From positions 1-8,340 of the forward strand of contig DFBI01000201.1 of assembly GCA_002367335.1 (NCBI GenBank): DNA of 8,340 nt. Direction: 5' to 3'. The notes beneath the pieces were generated by a model. It worked only from the letters and a program-made list of their open reading frames with translations. It did no database searches and was not told the origin of the DNA. Source of the stretch: Syntrophaceae bacterium UBA3084 (GTDB lineage Bacteria > Desulfobacterota > Syntrophia > Syntrophales > UBA6807). Position numbers and translations under genes: made by a program. Of the stretch, positions 1 to 5,872 are shown one piece after another (the first letter of the stretch is position 1; each line of letters opens with the position of its first letter).

Positions 1-1433
1 TGAAATGGCTGGGTTTTGACTGGGGGGATCGTTTATATTATGCCTCTGATTACTATGAAAAACTGTACCAATATGCCTTGCAGTTGATCAAGGAGGGTAA
101 GGCTTTCGTATGCGATTTGAGTCCGGATGAGATTCGAGAATACCGGGGATCTTTCACCGAACAGGGCACGGAAAGCCCATATCGCAACAGATCAGTTGAA
201 GAAAATCTGGATTTATTCGAACGGATGCGGGCCGGAGAGTTTGAGGAAGGAACCCATGTGCTCCGGGCCAGGATTGACATAGCAGCTTCCAATGTCATCA
301 TGCGAGATCCGGTTATTTACCGGATTAAAAAAGAGTCTCACTATCGAACCGGTGACAAGTGGTGCATCTATCCGATGTACGATTTTACTCATTGTCTCTC
401 GGACTCCATCGAGAAGATTACCCATTCGATTTGTACCTTGGAATTTGAAAATAATCGTCCTCTTTATGACTGGTTTCTGGACGAATTGAAAATGGAATAT
501 CATCCGCAGCAGATCGAGTTTGCCCGTCTCAACATCAATTTTACTGTGATAAGTAAACGTCTCCTCATTGAATTAGTGGAGAAAGGAGTTGTCAGCGGAT
601 GGGATGATCCGCGGATGCCGACTCTGGCGGGTATGCGAAGACGGGGCTTTACCCCTGAAGCGATACGAAATTTTTGTGAACGTATCGGAGTAGCCAGGAA
701 TGATAGTCTTATCGATATGGCTTTACTTGAGAATTGCGTTCGGGAAGATCTTAATGAAAAGGCTCCGCGCGTTATGGCTGTGCTTCGTCCGCTCCGTGTG
801 GTTATTAATAACTACCCGGAAGACCAGGTTGAAGAGTTTGATTGTTCTTATCATCCAAAGAACCCCGGGATGGGGTCCCGGAAAGTGCCCTTTTCCCGGG
901 TACTGTATGTAGAGCAAGATGATTTCATGGAAGATCCACCCAAAAAGTTTTACCGATTATCTGTTGGCAGAGAAGTGCGTCTCCGTTATGGATATTTTAT
1001 AAAGTGTGAAAGTGTTGTTAAAAATCCGGACACAGGAGAAGTGGTCGAAGTACACTGTACCTATGATCCAGAAACGCGAAGCGGTTTTGCCCCAGATGGC
1101 CGGAAGGTCAAGGCAACCATCCACTGGGTATCGGCGGCCCATTCTTTCCCGGCTGAAGTGCGCCTTTACGACCGTCTGTTTTGCGTCGCCAATCCCTTGG
1201 AGGAAGAGTCTGATTTTACGGAGTATCTAAATCCGGAATCGCTGGAAACTCTCAGGTCATGCCGATTGGAGCCAAGCCTGGTGGGGGCTGTACCTGGAAG
1301 CCGGTACCAGTTTGAGAGGCTTGGCTATTTCTGTGTGGATACTGTTGACTCTTCAAATAAAGTCCTTGTATTCAACCGAACCGTAACATTGCGAGATTCA
1401 TGGGCAAAAATCGCGAACAAAGGGAATAAATAG
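1..1433 (+). CDS. glnS: Glutaminyl-tRNA synthetase (GlnRS), 5'-truncated by the window edge
   Basis: Class I aminoacyl-tRNA synthetase that charges tRNA-Gln with glutamine in the cytoplasm. The reading frame is open from base 3 and begins KWLGFDWGDRLYYASDYYEK, so the true start and the HIGH signature lie outside the window. Judged against E. coli GlnRS (554 aa), roughly 85 N-terminal residues are missing. The KMSKS-type loop is present as VISKR (546-560), followed by GWDDPRMPTLAGMRRRGF, a GlnRS hallmark. The C-terminal anticodon-binding beta barrels are intact: DGRKVKATIHWVSAAH, LYDRLF, and the terminal VFNRTVTLRDSWAK closely match the end of the E. coli enzyme. The frame closes with TAG at 1431-1433, followed by a terminator hairpin and a convergent tRNA-Gln gene. 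A direct GlnRS is not universal in bacteria; many use GluRS plus GatCAB amidation instead. The identification is secure. Confidence 0.97.
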   Translation, partial: KWLGFDWGDRLYYASDYYEKLYQYALQLIKEGKAFVCDLSPDEIREYRGSFTEQGTESPYRNRSVEENLDLFERMRAGEFEEGTHVLRARIDIAASNVIMRDPVIYRIKKESHYRTGDKWCIYPMYDFTHCLSDSIEKITHSICTLEFENNRPLYDWFLDELKMEYHPQQIEFARLNINFTVISKRLLIELVEKGVVSGWDDPRMPTLAGMRRRGFTPEAIRNFCERIGVARNDSLIDMALLENCVREDLNEKAPRVMAVLRPLRVVINNYPEDQVEEFDCSYHPKNPGMGSRKVPFSRVLYVEQDDFMEDPPKKFYRLSVGREVRLRYGYFIKCESVVKNPDTGEVVEVHCTYDPETRSGFAPDGRKVKATIHWVSAAHSFPAEVRLYDRLFCVANPLEEESDFTEYLNPESLETLRSCRLEPSLVGAVPGSRYQFERLGYFCVDTVDSSNKVLVFNRTVTLRDSWAKIANKGNK

Positions 1434-1454
1434 AATGTAAGCGGCTGAAAACAA

Positions 1455-1488
1455 AAAAGGGTTTAACTCAATTGAGCTAAACCCTTTT
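1455..1488. terminator. Bidirectional intrinsic terminator between glnS and tRNA-Gln
   Basis: Sixteen-position stem (1455-1470 pairing with 1473-1488) with one A/C mismatch at 1466/1477. The arms read AAAAGGGTTTA..CTCA and TGAG..TAAACCCTTTT. On the plus strand it follows the glnS stop by about 20 bases and ends in TTTTCTATT. On the minus strand it follows the tRNA 3' end and runs into a stronger T tract (TTTTTTGTTTT). It fits a shared terminator for two convergent transcripts. Confidence 0.85.
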
Positions 1489-1496
1489 CTATTCAA

Positions 1497-1570
1497 TGGT
1501 TGGGAGACAAGGATTCGAACCTTGATTCACGGAGTCAGAGTCCGTTGTCCTACCGTTGAACGATCTCCCA
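1497..1570 (-). tRNA. tRNA-Gln (anticodon CTG), CCA encoded
   Basis: Read on the minus strand, this folds as a complete 74-nt cloverleaf. The acceptor stem is TGGGAGA/TCTCCCA with the U1-A72 pair typical of bacterial tRNA-Gln. The D arm contains AACGGTAGG, and the anticodon stem is ACGGA/TCCGT around the loop CTCTGAC, giving anticodon CTG (reads CAG). The T arm is CAAGG-TTCGAAT-CCTTG. The discriminator base is A73, and a genomic CCA follows (1497-1499). It lies tail to tail with glnS, so the charging enzyme and its substrate tRNA are neighbours. No convincing promoter was found immediately upstream: a TTGATT-N17-TAAACT match sits too close, since its start point would fall inside the tRNA. 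Confidence 0.96.
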
Positions 1571-1679
1571 GCAGTTTATGTCTGTAATTCATGTCAATCA
1601 AAGGTGGAAACAGCATAAAGTTTCAAGACTCATTATGAACTTTACATGCTTTCTGATTCGGACGGCACGTTTAATACCA

Positions 1680-1932
1680 CTATCTCACTTCATTATCAAT
1701 AAAAAATTTTCCTAATTTTCCCTGTAATTGGGTGACACCTTTATCAAATTCCCATTGCTGGCTGTATTTGCTTAAAGCCTTTAGGTAAAACTCCCTTCTT
1801 TCAAAAAATCTTTGTTAAAACCAGGGTTGTTATATTGCCTTCGGGGCGGTCTTCAGCGCCGAACTCCAACTGACTCCTGAGTGAAACAGAAAGTTTGACG
1901 GAAGGAATGAAAACGCTTACCTCTATTACACC
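1680..1932 (-). pseudogene. Frameshifted fragment of an unidentified gene
   Basis: Two overlapping minus-strand frames have protein-like composition. The upstream frame (1932 down to a TGA at 1801-1803) includes SQLEFGAEDRPEGNITTLVL. The downstream frame (1814 down to TAG at 1680-1682) includes FYLKALSKYSQQWEFDKGVT and QLQGKLGKFF. They meet at a run of six T on the minus strand (1803-1808 on plus). Removing one T joins them into about 83 codons reading through TKIFERREFYLK. The first frame has no ATG and is closed upstream by TGA at 1933-1935, so the 5' part of the gene is absent. I do not recognise the family. It could be a decayed C-terminal fragment, a chance pair of open frames, or an indel error in the assembly. 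Confidence 0.35.
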
Positions 1933-1951
1933 TCACAAATATGGGACTACA

Positions 1952-1974
1952 AACTATTTAGAAAAATTAAGTAT
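1952..1974. repeat. 23-bp direct repeat, copy 1
   Basis: The sequence starts AACTATTTAGAAAAATTAAG and ends TAT, and is identical to 2192-2214, exactly 240 bp away. Here it runs directly into the GTGTCCCC tandem array. This suggests that the 23-mer plus the array form the edge of one repeat element. Confidence 0.8.
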
Positions 1975-2036
1975 TGTGTCCCCGGAATTTCGGGTTGTGT
2001 CCCCGGAATTTCGGGTCCCCGGAATTTCGGAATTTC
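1975..2036. repeat. Tandem GTGTCCCCGGAATTTCGGG palindrome array
   Basis: Two perfect 21-bp units (1975-1995 and 1996-2016) with core GTGTCCCCGGAATTTCGGG are followed by a partial third unit, CCCCGGAATTTCGG (2017-2030), and a further AATTTC (2031-2036). The core CCCGGAATTTCGGG is self-complementary apart from one G-T position, so each unit can form a small hairpin. From memory, GTGTCCCC-type motifs are common at ends of REP-like or IS200-like elements in deltaproteobacteria. No transposase gene is present here. Confidence 0.8.
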
Positions 2037-2191
2037 CCCAATGGGATTATACAAATGTGATTATCCAAGATTATAAAGCGAAATGTTTATAGATTTAACG
2101 TTTGAAATCCTCTTCCTTTATGGAGGCTATCGGAATAGAGGTCAGGCGAATTGATTGGTTAGGAAAACATATTGTGCAAGTTGCACTCACG

Positions 2192-2214
2192 AACTATTTA
2201 GAAAAATTAAGTAT
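2192..2214. repeat. 23-bp direct repeat, copy 2, overlapping the 3' end of the flavoprotein gene
   Basis: Identical to 1952-1974. Read on the minus strand it encodes the final residues ILNFSK and the TAG stop of the flavoprotein. Unlike copy 1 it is followed on the plus strand by unique coding sequence, not by the GTGTCCCC array. It therefore looks like the boundary where repeat DNA joins the original gene. Confidence 0.8.
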
Positions 2215-3174
2215 CATGCCTTCCCGATTACTCGGCAATAAGATATGAGGGAAACTATATTTGGTCACGGATTCAAGGGAGTATTTCTCCCCACTGATAA
2301 TTGAACGGGCGGCCAAAATTCCACTCTCAACGGAAGGACCGATGCCTTCCCCCATATCAATCGTTGCCAGACCAGCGGCATCACCTATAATAAATGCATT
2401 ATCCATCTGACTGACTGTTATGTTTTGTTTGAGATAGTAATTATATCCACGTGGATTGAATGAGTAATCTCTTATCAGCGATAGTTTTACCAATTTTTTC
2501 ACGAAGAAATTCCAGTGAGTGCGGATTGTTTCTCCACGGGCTTTCATTGTACGTAATTTTCCACCAATACCAACATTCACATAACCGTCTCCTTTGGGTA
2601 CATACCAGGAATAGCCAGGTAGTTTTTTTTCAAAAAACCAGAGGTGACAATTTGCATCGCTGCAACCGTATTTGAACTCTTCTTCCATTGCTGTAATCAA
2701 ATATTTTTGTGTCCTGGGGTTAGCCTTTTTGAAGAAATTCCGATAAACAGGACAATTCGTACCGCCCGCACCTACCAGGTACTTGCAGCGAAACGTATCA
2801 TCAATGATATAGTAATCATTAATCTTTTGTATATTTCTCACCGTGTGTTCTTTTACGGGTACGGCAGCCCGCTTGATCAGCCAGTAATCAAATTCATACC
2901 TTCTTATGGAATATTGACGGGTTTTAACCGGAATTTTCATGCCATAAAGATGAAAATTCAGTCGTTTAAGGGTCAATAAGCTGTAAGGATATTCTCCTTC
3001 TTTTATCTGCAGGTCTTGCAGTGCTTTTGGCGTAATCCATCCAGCACAGAGCTTGTGCCGCGGGAACGTCTTTTTATCGAGAATCATTGTTTGAATGCCA
3101 TGTTGATGAAGTCGCCACGCACAGGTTGACCCTGCCGGCCCACCTCCCACAATAATAACTTCAGAATCAATCAT
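2194..3174 (-). CDS. FAD-dependent oxidoreductase, geranylgeranyl reductase family
   Basis: A 326-residue flavoprotein of the geranylgeranyl/digeranylgeranylglycerophospholipid reductase type, enzymes that reduce isolated C=C bonds in lipid chains using FAD. The N-terminal Rossmann motif is VGGGPAGS (residues 9-16), followed by KLCAGW (41-46, a Cys in the region where family members carry a conserved one). The mid-protein substrate-domain motif LPGYSWYVPKGDGYVNVGIG spans 185-204. The second FAD motif, FIIGDAAGLAT, spans 261-271, followed by GEGIGPSVESG. The ATG start is chosen because the Rossmann strand begins at once, as in relatives, although no clear Shine-Dalgarno precedes it. It lies 73 bp downstream of the cfa homologue on the same strand, probably co-transcribed. 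The last six residues and the stop come from a 23-bp repeat, so the native C-terminus may have been replaced. The real substrate (acyl chain, isoprenoid or quinone) cannot be read from the sequence. Confidence 0.9.
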   Translation of the reverse strand: MIDSEVIIVGGGPAGSTCAWRLHQHGIQTMILDKKTFPRHKLCAGWITPKALQDLQIKEGEYPYSLLTLKRLNFHLYGMKIPVKTRQYSIRRYEFDYWLIKRAAVPVKEHTVRNIQKINDYYIIDDTFRCKYLVGAGGTNCPVYRNFFKKANPRTQKYLITAMEEEFKYGCSDANCHLWFFEKKLPGYSWYVPKGDGYVNVGIGGKLRTMKARGETIRTHWNFFVKKLVKLSLIRDYSFNPRGYNYYLKQNITVSQMDNAFIIGDAAGLATIDMGEGIGPSVESGILAARSIISGEKYSLESVTKYSFPHILLPSNREGMILNFSK

Positions 3175-3247
3175 TTCAATTTATCCATGGCTTTTTTATT
3201 GTAATATGAGCAGCCCTATCAGAAACGGGCATTTATTAAAAGGGAGA

Positions 3248-4369
3248 TTAACTAAATCGGCAGTTCGGCTGTCCTCTCCCCGGTTTGGTCATAACTATTT
3301 GCCACAACTGAATATGACGAGAACGAAATGCCCCCGCAGAACTAAGCAGATAATAACACCACATCCGATAGAAACGTTCCCCGTATTTATCTTTGAAGTC
3401 AGGCCATGCCGTTTCAAAATTATTATACCAGGCCATTAATGTCTTATCGTAATCCGGGCCAAAATTATGCCAGTCTTCCATGACAAACAGCCTTTCCATT
3501 GCCCTTCCAATCTGCGCAATAGATGGAATCATGCCATTCGGGAAGATATATTTTGTTGTCCAAGGGTTAGTGGTCGTGGCACTGATATTACTACCAATGG
3601 TGTGAATAAGAGCAATACCGTCATCTTTAAGGGCGCGATTCACTATCTTCATATAGGTGCGGTAGTTCTTATAACCCACATGCTCCATGATGCCAATGGA
3701 TATGACACGGTCATATTTTCCACTTACGCTGCGATAATCTTGCAGCTTAATTTCAACGGGCAGGCCGTTACACATTGTTCTGCCCAATTCGACTTGTTCT
3801 TTTGAAACCGTTACCCCGATAACCTTGACTCCGTATTTTTCCGCTGCATATTTGGCGAAAGAACCCCATCCACAGCCTAATTCGAGTACAGTCATCCCCG
3901 GTTCCAGACCGATTTTTCGGCACACCAATTCCAGTTTGGCTTCCTGGGCTTCATCCAGGTCCTTGGCATTTTTCCAATAAGCAGCTGTATACAGCATTCT
4001 TTTGTCCAACATTTGCTGGTAGAAATCATTGCCGATATCGTAATGTCTTTCGCCAACCTGAAAGGCGCGGCTGGATTTTTGGAGATTAAAGATTCTTGAT
4101 TGCAAGATATACCATATAAGCTTCCAATCCTTTTTAATCCGGTCTTCCAGTCTTGCCTGTAAAAACCTGTCAATCAACTGATCTAATGATCGGCAGTCCC
4201 ACCACCCGTCCATATACGATTCACCCAGAGCGAGGGCACCGCCTCGTAAAATCCGTTCATAAGAATTTTCATTATGGATCTGAATATCAAAGGGTCTAGC
4301 ACCATTTATGGCAACTCCTGCAAATTGCGCCAATTTCTGAAAATTAACCTTTGTGGTATTTATTGCCAT
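3248..4369 (-). CDS. cfa: Cyclopropane-fatty-acyl-phospholipid synthase family methyltransferase
   Basis: A 373-residue SAM-dependent enzyme, close to the 382 residues of E. coli Cfa, which adds a methylene across cis double bonds of membrane phospholipid acyl chains. The N-terminal domain carries FDIQIHNENSYERIL and GESYMDGWWDC (residues 27-59). The catalytic domain begins at ERHYDIGNDFY (107-117), with SAM motif VLELGCGWGSFAKYA (161-175). Residues matching the E. coli bicarbonate/active site are conserved: E229 (IMEHVG), H256 (IHTIGS) and Y315 (AWYNNF). The position of E. coli Cys139 is Ala129 (MLYTAAYW against MQYSCAYW). The C-terminal SAGAFRSRHIQLWQ is typical. GAGGAG lies 8-10 bases before the ATG, supporting the start. 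A flavoprotein gene follows 73 bp downstream, so the product may be a methyl-branched chain and not a cyclopropane. Family assignment is firm; the exact reaction is uncertain. Confidence 0.95.
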   Translation of the reverse strand: MAINTTKVNFQKLAQFAGVAINGARPFDIQIHNENSYERILRGGALALGESYMDGWWDCRSLDQLIDRFLQARLEDRIKKDWKLIWYILQSRIFNLQKSSRAFQVGERHYDIGNDFYQQMLDKRMLYTAAYWKNAKDLDEAQEAKLELVCRKIGLEPGMTVLELGCGWGSFAKYAAEKYGVKVIGVTVSKEQVELGRTMCNGLPVEIKLQDYRSVSGKYDRVISIGIMEHVGYKNYRTYMKIVNRALKDDGIALIHTIGSNISATTTNPWTTKYIFPNGMIPSIAQIGRAMERLFVMEDWHNFGPDYDKTLMAWYNNFETAWPDFKDKYGERFYRMWCYYLLSSAGAFRSRHIQLWQIVMTKPGRGQPNCRFS

Positions 4370-4687
4370 GCCTGCTTCTCCTCAATTAATCAATGGGCAA
4401 TTAACAACAAAATGGACATATACGAAAATCCTATTGTCACTATTAACTAGTGAAATATAGCATTAATATGGTAAGATGAACAGCCAAAATTATTGGGAAA
4501 GCGTTATCTATCTGGCCGAGAAATTATACTTCATCCAATCAGCATAACCTTGACTCTTGTTGCTGATTACCAATTATAATCTACGACTAATAATTCATGC
4601 CAAATCTTATTTAGTTCAGGAAGAAGTTAATAATTACTCCTTCTGAGCATTCTTGACCTTATCCTCGTATTGTCTGGCAAATATCCA
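4370..4687. other. Intergenic region upstream of cfa and downstream of the YIP1 gene
   Basis: About 318 bases with no credible independent gene. They hold the cfa Shine-Dalgarno, a perfect inverted repeat at 4437-4453, and a hairpin with 8-bp arms AATCAGCA/TGCTGATT (4537-4544 and 4561-4568, 16-base loop) that lacks a T tract. A 17-codon in-frame continuation of the YIP1 reading frame lies beyond its TGA (4637-4687). I found no confident sigma-70 promoter, but this is where the cfa promoter should be. Confidence 0.6.
4437..4453. promoter_or_regulatory. Inverted repeat upstream of cfa, possible operator
   Basis: TCACTA-TTAAC-TAGTGA is a perfect 6-bp dyad with a 5-base spacer, 68-84 bases upstream of the cfa start codon and within the likely promoter region. 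It has the size and symmetry of a dimeric regulator site. No regulator gene is adjacent and the site occurs once, so its function is a guess. Confidence 0.3.
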
Positions 4688-5230
4688 TCAGGCGGGCTGC
4701 CCGGGACTTCCGAAAATAGCAAACAACAATATTATGAATAGAAGTTGAATGATCCATCCTATAATGCATACTCCAACCGCACGGAACGTGCTCTTATAAT
4801 CAAGGGCCTGTCTTATGGCAATAACCATCGCTGCTATCATCCAGATTGAAGCAATCATAGAAACAGGCCACAAGAGTCCCGGAATAATACCCAACACTCT
4901 AATCAGCCCGGGAGAACTGGAAAAACCGATAGTTCTCAGCAGTTCACCATAATCGGCTTTGGTCTGTGGTTCAGGAAGGATTTTTGTACCAACAAGATAG
5001 GCAATGTAAGCCCAGACACACCATCCGATGATAGCCATAAGTGTCCCCAGTAAAATTCCATTAAATCCTGCCGTTGTAGCAGCCCCGATCCCGGCTGCAA
5101 TACTGGAAAGAACGACAACTCCCGCTGCCTGTCCCAACGCGCCTTTATCAGCCTCAACCTCCTCATATAGATTAGCATCCAGCTTGGCCGCGCGGATAAT
5201 ACGGTTAAAAAAAAGATTCGTGTGCTCCAT
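4688..5230 (-). CDS. YIP1-family integral membrane protein
   Basis: A 180-residue polytopic membrane protein resembling bacterial Yip1-domain proteins. The N-terminus is cytosol-like (MEHTNLFFNRIIRAAKLDANLYEEVEADKG is hydrophilic). Hydrophobic segments follow at about residues 35-52, 57-82, 112-138 and 152-173; the third is long enough to be two. The loop around residues 93-107 carries YGELLRTIGFSSSPGLIRVL, a typical Yip1 feature (GLLRVIGFSSAP-like). The biochemical role of bacterial members is unknown. The start is well supported by AAGGAGG (5240-5246) nine bases before the ATG. It is the last gene of a four-gene operon, 35 bp after the HD-domain gene. After the TGA stop the same frame stays open for 17 codons to TAA. 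Confidence 0.8.
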   Translation of the reverse strand: MEHTNLFFNRIIRAAKLDANLYEEVEADKGALGQAAGVVVLSSIAAGIGAATTAGFNGILLGTLMAIIGWCVWAYIAYLVGTKILPEPQTKADYGELLRTIGFSSSPGLIRVLGIIPGLLWPVSMIASIWMIAAMVIAIRQALDYKSTFRAVGVCIIGWIIQLLFIILLFAIFGSPGQPA

Positions 5231-5265
5231 AAGTTATTACCTCCTTTATTTTTGTTATCTCTATG

Positions 5266-5850
5266 CTACCCGGTTACATTCCCTCTAAGGCCTGTTTCAT
5301 CAGCGACTTGGCGCATTCCCATTATGGTGTCTTCGATTAATTCCCCGATTTCGACCCCCAGCATATCAGCGCCATTTTGAATGATAGATCTGTTTACGCC
5401 GGCAGCGAAGGCGGGTGATTTCCATTTTTTCCCAACCGATTTTACTGTCATATCCATAATACTTTTTGAAGGCCTGACCATTGCATTCGCTGTAACAAGA
5501 CCCGTCAGTTCGTCAATGGCATAAAGGGTTTTTTCGAGAACGGTTTTTGGTTCAACGTCCGAGCATATTCCCCATCCGTGGGAGACGATTGCGCGTATGT
5601 ATTCTTCCGGCCAGCCTTCTTTTTCCAGTATTTCTCTTGTCTTGGTGCAGTGCTGATCCGGATACTTTTCATAATCAAGATCATGCACAAGGCCGATAAT
5701 TCCCCATTTTTCTTCATCTTCACCACGCTTTTTTGCGATGTACCTCATTACCCCTTCTACTGAGTAGGCATGTTTTCGTAAGCTGTCACTTTCATTGTAT
5801 TGATGCAGAAGTTTCAATGCCTCTTCACGGGTTGGTACCTTGTTCCCCAT
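5266..5850 (-). CDS. HD-domain protein (predicted metal-dependent phosphohydrolase)
   Basis: A 194-residue single-domain HD protein. The metal-binding set is visible in order: H27 (LRKHAYSVE), H56-D57 (GLVHDLDYEKYPDQH), H91 (IVSHGWG) and D113 (YAIDELTGLV). This architecture is shared with small uncharacterised HD hydrolases that act on phosphate esters such as nucleotides; the substrate cannot be told from sequence. There is no signal peptide or membrane segment, so it should be cytoplasmic. AAAGGAG sits seven bases before the ATG, which follows the rsmB stop by 22 bp. The YIP1 gene starts 35 bp after its stop. It ends with a short polar tail (GLRGNVTG). It appears intact. Confidence 0.88.
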   Translation of the reverse strand: MGNKVPTREEALKLLHQYNESDSLRKHAYSVEGVMRYIAKKRGEDEEKWGIIGLVHDLDYEKYPDQHCTKTREILEKEGWPEEYIRAIVSHGWGICSDVEPKTVLEKTLYAIDELTGLVTANAMVRPSKSIMDMTVKSVGKKWKSPAFAAGVNRSIIQNGADMLGVEIGELIEDTIMGMRQVADETGLRGNVTG

Positions 5851-5872
5851 TGGTCTTCTCCTTTCTTTGTGG

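Larger units (their letters stand above)
1571..2193. other. Gene-poor scar region with a gene remnant and repeats
   Basis: No intact gene fits in these 620 bases between the tRNA 5' end and the stop of the flavoprotein gene. The stretch contains a frameshifted minus-strand coding fragment (1680-1932), a 23-bp repeat copy (1952-1974) and a tandem GTGTCCCC palindrome array (1975-2036). The stretches 1571-1679 and 2037-2191 are AT-rich, and I see nothing assignable in them beyond whatever promoter serves the tRNA. An open plus-strand frame across 1895-2092 is made largely of the repeat units and is not considered a gene. The overall look is of a place where repeat elements inserted or recombined and older gene content decayed. 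Confidence 0.6.

Noticed and set aside
213..503. Minus-strand open frame inside glnS
   Set aside because: It lies wholly within the strongly conserved GlnRS coding frame on the other strand. It is a shadow frame.
1571..1608. TTGATT-N17-TAAACT as the tRNA-Gln promoter on the minus strand
   Set aside because: The -10 would end only two bases before the tRNA 5' end, putting the start point inside the mature tRNA.
1975..2036. CRISPR array
   Set aside because: The units are directly adjacent with no spacers, and there are no cas genes.
1895..2092. Plus-strand open frame of 65 codons starting TTG
   Set aside because: Its second half is the translated 23-bp repeat and GTGTCCCC array (repeated SPEFR units). 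It has no homology-like motif, a rare start codon, and overlaps the repeat scar.
1497..2214. Integrative element using tRNA-Gln as attachment site
   Set aside because: No integrase gene and no second copy of the tRNA 3' end are visible. The repeats found nearby are unrelated in sequence to the tRNA.
2644..2979. Plus-strand open frame of 111 codons opposite the flavoprotein gene
   Set aside because: The opposite strand encodes clear FAD-enzyme motifs through the same bases, and this frame shows no family features.
3467..3805. Plus-strand open frame of 112 codons opposite cfa
   Set aside because: It overlaps the conserved catalytic domain of Cfa in antisense and has no recognisable domain.
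4537..4568. Hairpin AATCAGCA/TGCTGATT as terminator of the four-gene operon
   Set aside because: The loop is 16 bases, the stem is AT-rich, and no T run follows on either strand.
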